Positions 9,246-19,131 of a stretch of DNA of 30,544 nucleotides are shown piece after piece; within the stretch, counting starts at the first letter, position 1; the number at the start of each line of letters is the position of its first letter. The translations under genes were made by a program, and so were the position numbers. Source of the stretch: Chara braunii (lineage: Eukaryota > Streptophyta > Charophyceae > Charales > Characeae); the NCBI GenBank assembly GCA_003427395.1, contig BFEA01000244.1:568108-598651 (forward strand), given 5' to 3'. The notes under the pieces were generated by a model. That model searched no databases, had not been told where the DNA came from, and saw only the letters and a program-made list of their open reading frames with translations.

Positions 9246-10100
9246 CTACGACGAGGGAACATCAGAGCGGCGGGAAGGGCCCAGCGGGGCCATCCCCCTT
9301 GGTTTTGCCATCGGCGGCGTCCGATCGGTGGTGACATTTTCGCTAAGTAAATCATTTTTACGTCGTATTATTAATATTTCTTCTTTTTATATATGCCTCG
9401 ACGCCCATTTGGTTTGGACGTGGTGCCGGATTGAGTGGCCGTTACGACAGTCAAGGACCTTGAGTATGCACATCTCTAGACGGGTCCGTTCGGACTCTTT
9501 GTGTTCGAGACGCCGACGAAATTCCTCGGCCTCGCCATTTGGAAACACGGACCAAGGAGTTCAACATGCATATGAGCCGGTGGGAGCCGAGCCCACCAGG
9601 AGGCAGGGCTTGCTGGGGGCGCAGTCCGTCGCCCACCATCAGTAGCGAAAGGGTCGAGTGTAAGTACGCCCGTCGGGGGCCGCCAAATGGCGAGCTATAC
9701 CTGAGCTGACAGGGCACCAGTGGGAGGCTGCCACAATGGCTGTTCCCATAGGACTATTTTCCACTCCGGGCTCCAAATGTCTCTTACAGATATTTGCTAC
9801 ATACCACCAAGATCTGCATCCAAGCCGTTTCGGCTAGGCCCGGGCTTCAAATTGGCCAGCAGGCCGCACCCTCTGTCCCATTGCACTATTAAACTGGCCA
9901 TAGCGTAGTCCGCCATCAGGGCAGTGAGATCCGGCAGGGGAGTTGGCAGGGAATTGAGAGGTAACCATTGCTTTCCCGCTATAAACCCAAATTATAACCC
10001 CTATCTGTACCGCTTGTTGCGTTTTGACTGAGTATACGGCATGCATCCCTACTTTGACTTTTTGGTTTGACTTTCAAGACTTAAACCAGATTAAGTAAAG
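9246..10100 (+). other. Internal region of element 1, no gene recognised
   Basis: Short open frames (9328-9645, 9720-9908 and minus-strand shadows) have no recognisable domains. The first 500 bases are CpG-rich and the rest is mixed. Nothing further can be supported. Confidence 0.35.
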
Positions 10101-10240
10101 GAATGTGTGTGCAATCTCAGTTTCAGCTTTTGTTGATTGTGTGAAAGCAGATTGTAAAAAGAGATTGCATCTGGGAAAGGGCAGGATGGGAAGCAGTTTT
10201 GCGCGAGGTTTGACTGGGTTATCAAGGGTGGGAGGTCCCC

Positions 10241-10844
10241 ATAAGTTTGGGGAGACCCGGTGCTATGTTTATTTTGGATTGTGTGGAGTGTCAGACCATT
10301 CTACAAGTTTAGGTGGTCTGCTTGCTCTGGAGGCTGGGAAGTCCCCATAAGTTTGGGGAGACCTAGTGTTGTGGATTTGCATAGAGAATCAGATCATTCT
10401 ATAAGTTTAGGCGGTCTGGTTGCTCTGGCTTGTGAGGGCTAATTGTGTTTGACTTTTTCAGGGGCCAGGGGCGTTCTGTAAGTTCAGGTGCCTTGGTTGC
10501 CTTATTTATTTTGGGGTTTTCTTTGTTTATTTGGTTTTGAACGAGGAGGTTTGGGTCATTCTATAAGTGTAGGTGGCTCAGCCTCTTCCTGTTTTATTCT
10601 GAGAAAATGAACTTGGCAGAGGGCAGACCTTTGTATAAGTTTAGGTGATCTAGCCCAATGCCACGTACAGATTGAATCAGAGAGAAACGAATCAGGCAGA
10701 GAACCAGACTGTTCTGTAAGTTCAGGTGGTCTGAATCAAAGCTCGCACATGCTGGAACTCAAAGGTTATAATTTGTCTATATTTTATTATTATTGTATCT
10801 ATGAACAGGCTAGTCAGGCAGGGTCCAATAAGTTTGGGTGACCT
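10241..10844 (+). repeat. Array of nine dispersed hairpin repeats with an ATAAGTTTAGG-type loop
   Basis: The core ATAAGTTTAGGTGGTCT or a close variant starts near 10241, 10303, 10347, 10401, 10478, 10563, 10635, 10716 and 10828, spaced 44-111 bases apart. In most copies the flanks are complementary: CAGACC...GGTCTG (10303 copy), CAGAC...GTCTG (10716 copy), GGTCCCC...GGGGAGACC (10241 and 10347 copies) and GGTC...GACC (10828 copy). In the 10563 copy TGGGTCA pairs with TGGCTCA through two G-U pairs. The arms change in sequence while still pairing, which suggests selection on an RNA fold. The array lies 3' of gag and just upstream of the homologous part of the 3' LTR, possibly inside U3. Confidence 0.7.
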
Positions 10845-11038
10845 TACTATAGCTTATCACAACCTGGAGAGAGTATAACTAAGAGTATAACAGAAGGTAA
10901 CTTGGGCCGGCTGAGCATTGTTTCTAAGATGAATGGTTCAGTCCTACGCCCATCTTGAAGATTAAGTTCAGATAGGTATATATAACTTGACTATTTAAAC
11001 AGTTCAGGGCGACTAGAATGACCTAATCATATGCCCAA

Positions 11039-11420
11039 AGCTAAGTTTTTTTACTTAGATCAATTCTCGCACTTTCTGGGATCTTTCGTTATACTTGGCT
11101 TTGTATAAATTTTGGTAAGCTACTTTCTCTACGGGAAACGCTGCGAAAATTTCTGCAAATCCAAGAAGTTCGTCAACTTTTTTACTTTTCGAAGTTCAAC
11201 TTGTCTAAAGTTCATATATGGCTTAGTAAAAATATGAAAAACCTCATTTTCTAAAGAGAGTGCTGCCCAATTTTTTGCTAATTTAGAGAGTTACACAAAA
11301 TTGGACTTTGGAAAGTCGAACACTATTTCTGTGTTCATATTAGGGTTGATATAAATTCTGAAAAAAACATTTTTGCTACGGGAAGCGCTGCCAAAATTTT
11401 CTTAGTTCAAAGGGGATAGA
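11039..11420. repeat. Three degenerate tandem units of about 122-126 bp across the 3' LTR start
   Basis: GCTGC anchor words at 11140, 11262 and 11387 lie in equivalent contexts: CTACGGGAAACGCTGCGAAAA, CTAAAGAGAGTGCTGCCCAA and CTACGGGAAGCGCTGCCAAAA. Upstream parts of the units also align, for example TTGTATAAATTTTGG with TTGATATAAATTCTG. The first unit lies upstream of the region matched by the truncated 5' copy, so the real LTR probably starts further left than 11165. Confidence 0.6.
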
Positions 11421-13172
11421 TTATATTTTGACAGGTGGCGATTCTGGAAAATTCACTCTATGTAGAGGAGATTCTCCCAGGGTCTACCTTTCTTTTGGCA
11501 CTTGCTTAGGCGTAGGCTTAGGCTTAGTTAATTAGGATGTTTTGAGTGAGATCATGATAGGAGAATTATTCTCCATAGACTTATAGATTTAGCTTGGGAA
11601 TTGACTTGTCATGTGTTACAGGTCCTCTTAATCGACCAATTCAGGACTTGGGCTAAATTCAGTTTGATCCTACAAGGATTACCTTCTGTTATCACTGATA
11701 ACAAGTCGGTTGTCGATTCGTCAGTTTGCGATTCAACTCCAATCCACTCTTGCCACTCAACCTAAAGGTTTTAGCTTTATGGTTTGAATTAATTCATTGT
11801 GTTTTCACCCGGACTTTATTGAATGGCCATTTAACAAAAGCACTGAGTATTTATTTTGGGGATTTGCACAAGAGTGAGGTTTGTATGGATAAAGCAAGGG
11901 GTATGAGCATAGAGAATGGTTAAAGTTGACCCCGTGTAGTGCGTTGACTTTTGTAAAATTTTTGATTTGATTGCTGGTATGTTTGTAGCTCGGACTCTGG
12001 ATGTGACTGTCTGCCATTACATACATATATGGCTGAAAGGAGTCCCACTGTGAATGTGAGAAGTGATCGTCTTATATTAATAACCCTTTATTTACATGTA
12101 AATACATATGTCTTGCGTGTTTCGCGCGGCTTACTGCGATCGTGCGCAAGGTTTAATCAGATTATGTCTTGAGAGAAAAGGGACACCCCATTTTGTATCC
12201 TTCGTTTTTTAGAGATTTTTATAGTTGGACGTTGTAGTCCGTGGCAACCGTCAAAGTCAAACCCCTTGACTTATCTCCAGGCCCTAGAGAAAAGAGCTGG
12301 TCTCCAGGGCGATAAGAGACGGTTGCCACCACAGGGATGAACCTGTGTACCACCCGCTCTCCGCAGGGTGCAGAAGAGGGTGTGGTTTTCAACCGCACTT
12401 GGCGGTTGTCCAACATCAGGAGATCAACCCTCAAGGCGGGTGTCAGCCGATACTTGAGTGCCAAACGCGACCCTCGAGATTAACGAGGATCACATGAGTA
12501 TGGGTACTACATAGTATGCCATCATTGCGACCGCTTGCGTACGCCTGCATTGCGAGTCGATATGAGTTAGGCGTGCGTCCGCGCGGTTTTATACTAAGTC
12601 ACGCGCGCAACGCCTATCCGATTTCCACATCGAAAAGTTATGGGATGGCTACTAAGGGACTATGAGTGTTGTCGTGTTGTTTGAAGTGTGAGTGTGTGTT
12701 TTACCTTTGTGTTCGTAGTGTGGTGTATGTGTGGTGAGTGGGATACGTCCTGGTCGACCGACGTCGAGTCGCGCTTGGGACCTCAGCCCCCCAAGACGTC
12801 GGTTCGCGTGCGGGTCTGATAGAGGCGTATTACCGCGCGTGCCCCCTATGCTGCAGCGAACGAGAAACGCCCTCGGCTGGTCCACCTGTGCGATTGCAAT
12901 TGATCAACTTTCGTACTGTTGACTGGTAGCTCGGCGGGGATACGTCCATCGAAGAGAGGTGACAACTCCCGTAAGGTGGAGGTAAGTCGTGCCTCTCGTA
13001 GGCTCTATCCTGTCGTAGGGGCTCGCGGGAGGTATGGCTGGCGCACTCGGCCGAAGCGGCTTGCGGAAGCTCCATGTATGTTCCCGACGAAGGATTAAAA
13101 CCAACCGCTGCGTGACGCGGCCGGGAGGGTCCCGCGCTGCCTGGTGCGGTGCTGGACCGATGCGCTCGATAG
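11165..13172 (+). repeat. 3' LTR copy of element 1
   Basis: This copy aligns with 111-2074 and ends at the same GATGCGCTCGATAG word. The sequence then changes to unrelated DNA (CGTAGAATTAGC...), marking the element's 3' boundary. It retains about 45 bases around 11770-11816 missing from the 5' copy. No clear polypurine tract could be assigned, because the 5' start of the LTR is not defined in this window. Confidence 0.85.
12587..12598 (+). promoter_or_regulatory. Candidate TATA-like element, 3' LTR copy
   Basis: TTTTATACTAAG is identical to the word at 1489-1500 in the 5' copy and sits in the same CpG-rich context. In a 3' LTR it could drive transcription into flanking DNA. Confidence 0.3.
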
Positions 13173-13500
13173 CGTAGAATTAGCGATACGGAGGAAAATG
13201 AAGGTACGTATAGAGCAGGATTATCGATTAATACGAAGGGATGTTAGAGATACGAATTCAGCAGAATTACGAATTTGCTGGAAATCAGAGATCTGCACAG
13301 ATCAGAGCGTAAATAAAGGATAGTAAAGTGTCAAATTATCGATTAGTATGAGGGAGATTAAGGGTGCAAAAAAAAGCAGAATTAGTGACTTAGAGCAAAT
13401 GAAGGAACGTAAGAGGTATGATTAGCAATTTAATACGAGGGATTATCAATTATATACATGGAGAAGAATTATCGACAACAAGGAAATGAAAGATACGTCG
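13173..13500. repeat. Degenerate repeat of about 200-bp period flanking element 1
   Basis: GAATTAGCGATACGGAGG...AATGAAGGTACG...GATTATCGATTAATACGAAGGGAT (from 13178) recurs as GAATTAGTGACTTAG...AATGAAGGAACG...GATTAGCAATTTAATACGAGGGAT (from about 13379). A weaker third start is near 13466 (GAATTATCGACAAC...GAAATGAAAGATACG). This is the first sequence outside element 1, so it is probably the repeat family the element inserted into. Confidence 0.5.
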
Positions 13501-15850
13501 AAGGTAGAAATCGGGAGACCACGGTACAGACCTAGCAGAATCCACGAAATACCACCTATATAGGCATAATATTTAGCTATCAACAATTTTCGTGAAATTA
13601 ACAATTGTAGCACGGAGGCAAAAACCGAAATTAAGCCCGTATAGAAGTGTACAATAATATACAAACGAAATGTGCTATGACAAGTGAATGAGGCAAGCGA
13701 ATATTCATGCCAACATATAGATAAGACATCAAAGACAAAAAGAGACAACAAAGCCTGGTCACCATTTTGAGTCCCATGTTTGTTATAGATGATCACAACC
13801 CTTTCTTCCACATACGTGTGTCGCATAAAAAAAGGCAAAAATTATTAAGTAGGTATTAATCTCCTAACGTACCTAGTGCAGTCTTTGAATTCCGGATCCA
13901 TAGTTATCCCTCCTGCTCCGCTGTGTAAAGATCCTTTATTACGGTTACGAAGTAGTTTAATGTGTTCGTTTATGGTTACCTTTTGTTCGGATGAAATTGC
14001 ACACGTGCTAATATACGATCGGATTATTGGGTGCGCGGTCAGCGTGTAATATCTTATGTGTCGGCATCACATACTATTTAACTACATATTTCTTATTAAT
14101 TTTTAATTGCGTCTTTCGTAAGTACTGTGTAGGATTTGTGCCGGAGGTCAAATGTGAATGGTAGCGTACAGTAACTACGTGTTTAGTGGTATCTAATCAT
14201 AGCGGTGTGTTATTGTGTATTAGGTTTACTAGTTATCATGTCGCGATACTTATTGAGTTTGTTGTAGAGCGCGCATGGCTAGCAACATATTAGTGGGTAA
14301 TCAAAGTTACCCACGTTCTATGAGCTCCGCTCCAGATTACGAAGCATCACTTTATCGAGGGGAAGCCATTTTAGTGTCGGTGGGTAACCCTTTGTAATGA
14401 GTCGTCGGCAACACTTTTAGCTATACGTCTAGAGGAGGAATTAGCATTGCAGTATTGCGGTATGGTTGAGTTTTATATTTCGGAGATAATCAGTATGCTC
14501 AAGGTATTTATTTAGGTCTACGCAGCAAGCCACGTTAATTGTTCGTAGTCCATCAATGAGTTTTTTAGTGATGAGGACAAATAAAGGTTGAGCAATATGA
14601 TTCGTATATTAAGGACCTTGTATATTTATTATTCGATATGTAGGTGATATCGGTCGTCGATCTAAGGGTGCGAATGCCTGTTTTATCAGTGCAAGGCTGC
14701 AATGGATGTCGTTAGTTAGTACTGCTGTAGGTCAGAGTTCTTCATGCTAGGAGACGGTGAATCGTTTTGTCCAGGTTACAACTGAGAGCAGTAGTGTAAA
14801 TGTAATCAGACATGTATGGTATTGGGCAAAAATTTAAAGACAAGGCCAGGGATCTACATTCGACAGGGAAGTGCGTATGATGCGCATACATCTGTATTTC
14901 AGGTGACTAATGAGAGACTAGTTATAGAGAAGTATGTTTATCAATGCTAGTCTAGTTCTTCTATGCGTATAGTTGCGTATATAGTATATCGATAAGACGG
15001 GTGTTGGTTTAGTCACCCGTGATTGATTGGTCGGAAGCAGGAGATCCTGTGATGGTTGGTAAGTCGATAAGACCTTATTAGTTTCGGAAAATGGTTTGCC
15101 TCGTCAATCGAGCATATGTGATTGGATCAATGTAGGGGTTGCGTCCGAAGGGCAGGTGAGTGTAGACATACATATACTAACTGTTAACATTTATGTCCTC
15201 AAAGTCAAGTACAGTAAGCAGAAAGGAAATACAACCGAATATCGACAACTTTAACTGCTTTTGTTTTTTTTAGAAAAATAATTTAATATATATATAGCGA
15301 TCTTATGCATGAAACATAGTCTATGTATTATATCTGTGGGCGAAAGACGCACAAAGTTTATCATAGTATGAGGCGGGTATGAATCGTGGAGCAGGAGCTT
15401 GTATTATAGGGAGCAAAAGGGTTGGGGATTTCACTGCAGGCTATTCATGTGGGATGGAGGGATCATGGTGTAGGAAGTGTTGTTCAGGGTGTATGGGGTG
15501 CTTTTCGGAAGTTGATGGTTAGGTGCATTACGACTGTCGAGATAATGTGGGGTATTGGCTAGCCTCAACATATCATAAGAGAGATCGTGTGTATTAGTAT
15601 TGTGATCGTAGGAAGCTAGCATGTAACCCAATCGTAGCGAGATGGAGAGGGGGGGTAGGTGTAGTGTAGGGTGATTCGGGAGTTGATGCATTAGCGTGGG
15701 GTAGTGTGTCATAAGTGCAGCAACTGAGAGGACATATATTATAAGAAAAATATTTTTATCGCCAGAAGTGTAGCAGCGTTGTAATTGGGAATTAGAAAGA
15801 GTATGCGCATGGCCGCATTGTGCTAATCGAAGGTTGCGTGTTTGTCGTTG
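13501..15850. other. Intergenic sequence, no gene seen
   Basis: Mixed-composition DNA with frames closed at short intervals. The 130-codon minus-strand frame at 13446-13838 is hydrophobic but has no recognised domain or promoter context. The 93-codon minus frame at 15431-15712 is equally unsupported. One 8-base hairpin, GTGGGTAA-TCAAAG-TTACCCAC, lies at 14293-14314, and a related GTGGGTAACCC word occurs near 14380. Confidence 0.4.
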
Positions 15851-15916
15851 TGGGAGGATGGGAGGGGGGAGAGGGGAGGGGGGAGGGGGGAAGGGGGATG
15901 GGGGAGGGGGATGAGA
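15851..15916 (+). repeat. G-rich polypurine tract with quadruplex potential
   Basis: About 66 bases consist almost only of runs of 3-6 G separated by A or AT (GGGAGGGGGGAGAGGGGAGG...). Many more than four G3+ runs with one- or two-base loops occur in a row, so a G-quadruplex on the plus strand is plausible. It may equally be a simple polypurine microsatellite. Confidence 0.6.
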
Positions 15917-17460
15917 AAATTAAAAGCTTAGGCTGATCATCCTGTACACAAGTAAATGCGTGAGGAGAGGTTTGTGAGGACGTTGACGTGATCTAGCGAG
16001 TTGGGGATTCAACCCCACGCTTGGTGACTGGATCCATGATCCGGGAGTGTGTGTAGGGGGTGTGTGCAAAACACGACCATGCCATTCAGAATGGGACACT
16101 AGATATTGTCGTTACATCCGACGAAAGAGAGGGAGGGAAGTAATTAGGTACAGGAAGCATCAAGGGACAGATTAGATGGGGAGCAGGTTAGCCAAGTGAG
16201 AGTTAGTAGGTTAGCATGGGTTAGGAAGGGGTATGAGAACCCAGCCGTAGGGGGGGTGCACGCCCTTAAGCGCGCTTTTCGCTGCCTAGCACCCATAGCA
16301 ACTCATCAGAGGGATTAGTCGTTAGGCTCCAGTTATCATGGGGGTGTGGGTAAGGTTCCAGGGGGTTGTAAGAGGTTCAACACAGGCAGTTTAAAGATTC
16401 GGATGCAAGGGATCCATACCTGAGTGGTCAAGGCTGGTGAAGTACTCTCATCAATAGCCTCCATGGCTGTGTCTGGCGATGGCAGGTGAATAATCAGTCG
16501 CTCGTTTGCGTAGAGTGCAATGCTCCGGCGCTACGTTGTACGTAGCGGAAAGTGAGAGGCACAGTATTGTGCCTTACCAGCCAGCGAGACCAGTTCAGCT
16601 TGCCTGGTTGCCCGGGTGTGCAGAATGTCTGTGGCAGCAAGAGTAATGCGTGTAGCATGAACTCGTATGCATACACCATGGTAGGTGGGTGAGCGCAGGA
16701 GGAAGGTGATGCAGGGTTGTAGATAGTTATAAATAGCATGGATAAGCATCTTGGTCAGGGGATGTGGGCATATGGTGGGTATGGGATTTCGAGAGGGTTT
16801 GTGTACGTCGTGGTTGAATATGGGTCGCGCCGAGGAGCACGCGAAGATCACGGGGGAGATGGTAAGGGGGATCGGATGGGTTTTAGGTGGGGGTCTAGGG
16901 GTTGTAAGGTAGCTTAGTAGAGTAATGCTTAGCCTATGGGTTAGCGTTGCGCGAGGGGGTGCGTATATAGTTATCGCCATGGAGTGCATTATACGAGATG
17001 TATGTTACGTAGACTCCAAATATTTGTCTTTGTTGTGTTTTCTCTTATAGCGTCGTATCGTGCTTTTGCTGTGGTGGTATTCGGGTTGCAGTGTCAGCAA
17101 GAGTTTTGTCATGGAGTAGTGGCGTTTCGTCTTGTGTGTCATTTACCGTTCGTCACGTTTTTGTGTCGTTGCTGTGAGTGGTGTTGTTTTTTGTTTTTGT
17201 TTTTGGCCATGTACCACGTATCCATTTTGTCTTTTGTAGAGTTTTTGGTTTTTTAGGGGGGAAAACAAAAGGGGAGGTTTGTATCATGTAGCGGGGGAGG
17301 ACAAATGATGTGTTTTTATGGCACAATGACATATTGTTTTTCCCATAACTATGAAGGTGTGCGACAAAGTGTTTTTATTTATACGTTTTGTGTTTTAATG
17401 TGGGAGGTGTGCGTTATTTGTGTCTATGTAAGTCATAGTTCGTTGTTGAGTGAAGTGTGG
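15917..17460. other. Intergenic sequence, no gene recognised
   Basis: The open frames 16494-16739 and 16531-16989 (minus) overlap each other in different frames and show no domain. 16984-17256 (plus) encodes a Cys/Phe/Val-rich product from GT/TTT-rich DNA and looks like low-complexity coincidence. A near-hammerhead arrangement at 16258-16309 on the minus strand is discussed as a finding. Confidence 0.4.
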
Positions 17461-17875
17461 GTAGGTTGTTTTTTTTATTTTTTTTATTTTTTTGGCTTAG
17501 TAGTTTTATTGTAAGGGTTGAGGAGTATCTATTATTTTTTTATTTTTATTTTCTATTTTTAGCGCCTGGTTACTCTTATATTTTATTTTTAATTTCTTAT
17601 TATTTTTGCATCATATATTTCAATTTATCTTTTTTTATTTTTATCAAAAATATATATATTTATTTTATTTTTATTATTTTTATTATTTATTTAATATTTA
17701 TTATTATTATTATTATTATTATTTTTATTTTTATTTATTTATTTTTATTCATTATTATTTTTGTTTTATTATTTAAAAAAAAGTTTTTTTGTTATTTTAA
17801 ATTAGATTTTATGTTTGTTGTTTTTTTGTTTTTATTACCTGTATGACTTGGTCATAATAATAAATTATAAGAGGT
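17461..17875. repeat. A/T-rich low-complexity block (TTTATT/TTATTA type)
   Basis: Long runs of TTTTTATTTTT and (ATT)n dominate. The 129-codon open frame 17457-17846, very rich in Phe and Ile, is a by-product of this composition. Confidence 0.85.
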
Positions 17876-17892
17876 GTGAAAAAAAACAGTGT

Positions 17893-17894
<2 letters not shown>

Positions 17895-17982
<88 letters not shown>

Positions 17983-17989
17983 CGCGTGT
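17895..17989 (+). repeat. (TG)n dinucleotide microsatellite
   Basis: About 95 bases of alternating TG, interrupted by a TAAG near 17929-17932 and by CGCGCG near 17969-17973 and GCGCG near 17982-17986. Alternating purine-pyrimidine sequence of this kind can adopt Z-DNA. Confidence 0.95.
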
Positions 17990-18022
17990 GCCGGGGGGAG
18001 GGGAGGGAGGACCCCTCCCCAC

Positions 18023-18110
18023 CAATCAATCAATCAATCAATCAATCAATTAATCAATCAATCATCAATCAACCAATGAATCAATCAAACAATCAATCAA
18101 TCAATCAATA
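18023..18110 (+). repeat. (AATC)n tetranucleotide microsatellite
   Basis: About 20 near-perfect AATC units with scattered variants (TAATC, ATCATC, AACC). It is followed by a T-rich stretch and C-runs up to 18170. Together with the (TG)n tract it forms a compound microsatellite region of about 700 bases next to element 2. Confidence 0.95.
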
Positions 18111-18305
18111 TTTATTTTTTTTCAATTTTATTTTTTTTGTCATTCACCCAACCCCCCCCCTCCCCCTAAAATTTTCATTTTATTTTTATTTTTACAAGCT
18201 AGTAGTGGCCGACGTGCGCAGGCGGGACGAGCTGTCGCACATATTTTCGGTCGAGCCCTCTAGAAGACCGAAAAGACCAACGGGCGGTCACGCAGGATTT
18301 TGTCG

Positions 18306-18311
18306 TTTATT
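18306..18311 (-). promoter_or_regulatory. Candidate polyadenylation signal in the LTR of element 2
   Basis: TTTATT on the plus strand reads AATAAA on the minus strand, about 70 bases before the LTR's 3' end in element orientation. It is conserved in the other copy at 25189-25194. Position and conservation fit the R/U5 part of an LTR, but the hexamer is common in AT-rich DNA. Confidence 0.35.
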
Positions 18312-18718
18312 AAATGCAGAAAATTAAATTAATGCATAAAATAATATCCCTTCCCGTTGTGGACGCCCGGCTTCGAGCAAGACCCTTCAATTACGGTCTA
18401 CGGCGGACCCCAGTCTTAGGAACCTTTGATTGAATAGGTTCGGAACAACAAATAAAATATGCAGAGATTAAAGTAAATCCAATCTGAATGCATGCATATC
18501 AATGTGCCAATTAGGAATCGAGAGCTGCGACAAGACGAACAAGAACTTCAAACAAGAGCACGAGGCAAGACTCAAGACAGACTTGATACAACAAGATCGA
18601 TGATCACGTGAGAGAAGAGGAGAGTTTTTCATCACATCAAGGTCACAAACATACAGACAGATCATAAAACCATTGTCTCTATACTCGGATCTCTCTCTTC
18701 CCTTTGATGATGATTTCA

Positions 18719-18835
18719 TACTCAGACATCAGATAATGGTTAATATGTTGTCAAGTGGTCCCTGAGCGATTTCGCCTGACGCTGACCTGTACTCAAAATG
18801 AGTTTTGTTGCGGCCTGCATCTCATGATTGTGCTT
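18719..18835. repeat. First copy of a 117-base duplication flanking the adapter
   Basis: TACTCAGACATCAGATAATGG...GATTGTGCT is repeated at 18886-19002, 167 bases downstream, with one observed difference (CCTGACGC against CCTGATGC). The corresponding place in the right LTR (about 25600-25705) holds a single copy. The duplication is therefore best read as an artefact tied to the adapter at 18844-18881. Confidence 0.85.
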
Positions 18836-18843
18836 ACTCAGAC

Positions 18844-18881
18844 CTGTCTCTTATACACATCTAGATGTGTATAAGAGACAG
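18844..18881. other. Nextera mate-pair junction adapter (artefact)
   Basis: CTGTCTCTTATACACATCT is followed directly by its reverse complement AGATGTGTATAAGAGACAG. This is the Tn5 mosaic end in the head-to-head 38-base form used as the circularisation junction in Nextera mate-pair libraries. The word TACTCAGAC precedes it and, after ATCA, follows it, consistent with a library or gap-filling join. This is not biological sequence of the organism. Confidence 0.97.
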
Positions 18882-18885
18882 ATCA

Positions 18886-19002
18886 TACTCAGACATCAGA
18901 TAATGGTTAATATGTTGTCAAGTGGTCCCTGAGCGATTTCGCCTGATGCTGACCTGTACTCAAAATGAGTTTTGTTGCGGCCTGCATCTCATGATTGTGC
19001 TC
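18886..19002. repeat. Second copy of the 117-base duplication flanking the adapter
   Basis: Runs from TACTCAGACATCAG to GATTGTGCT and then continues as CAAGTCCTGATTCTG, which matches the right LTR (GATTGTGCTCAAGTCCTGAGTCTG near 25697). This copy is thus the one collinear with the downstream sequence. Confidence 0.85.
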
Positions 19003-19131
19003 AAGTCCTGATTCTGTTTCTCAACGTATCTTTCATGCTCAAGAAAGTCTTGCCTTGAGTCTGCTGTACTCAAATACTTGCTGATTTTAGAACTGCGTAC
19101 TTATTATCTGATCAGTCTTTCTGAGCTCTGA

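Larger units (their letters stand above)
111..13172 (+). mobile_element. Element 1: LTR retrotransposon, decayed, plus strand
   Basis: Two direct copies of a sequence of about 2 kb (111-2074 and 11165-13172) bracket about 9 kb. Both end at the same word, GATGCGCTCGATAG. The first copy is followed one base later by a tRNA-Asp primer-binding site, which fixes the orientation as plus. The internal region holds a gag-like pseudogene near its 5' end. I found no recognisable protease, reverse transcriptase, RNase H or integrase motif, so the element is non-autonomous or badly eroded. A hand comparison of about 250 bases (1141-1400 against 12240-12500) gives roughly 7% difference between the LTRs. 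The 5' end is truncated or replaced at the window edge, so the true LTR start and target-site duplication cannot be seen. Confidence 0.85.

Noticed and set aside
13446-13838. 130-codon minus-strand open frame, hydrophobic
   Set aside because: No domain, promoter or conservation is visible. It overlaps the degenerate repeat and its composition follows the AT-rich DNA.
16006-16019. GGGGATTCAACCCC, similar to a tRNA T-arm
   Set aside because: The loop lacks one base relative to a T-loop, and no A box or acceptor is present nearby.
17457-17846. 129-codon Phe/Ile-rich open frame
   Set aside because: It is a direct product of (TTTATT)/(ATT) low-complexity DNA.
18023-18110. CRISPR-like regular array
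   Set aside because: The repeat is an uninterrupted tetranucleotide without spacers, in a eukaryotic context. No CRISPR is present in the window.
17876-18327. Open frames through the (TG)n and (AATC)n tracts (VCVCVC and INQS repeats)
   Set aside because: These are microsatellite translations, not genes.
18719-19002. Tandem duplication as a biological event in the LTR
   Set aside because: The copies are joined by a synthetic Nextera junction and the homologous LTR has one copy, so an artefact is the simpler explanation.
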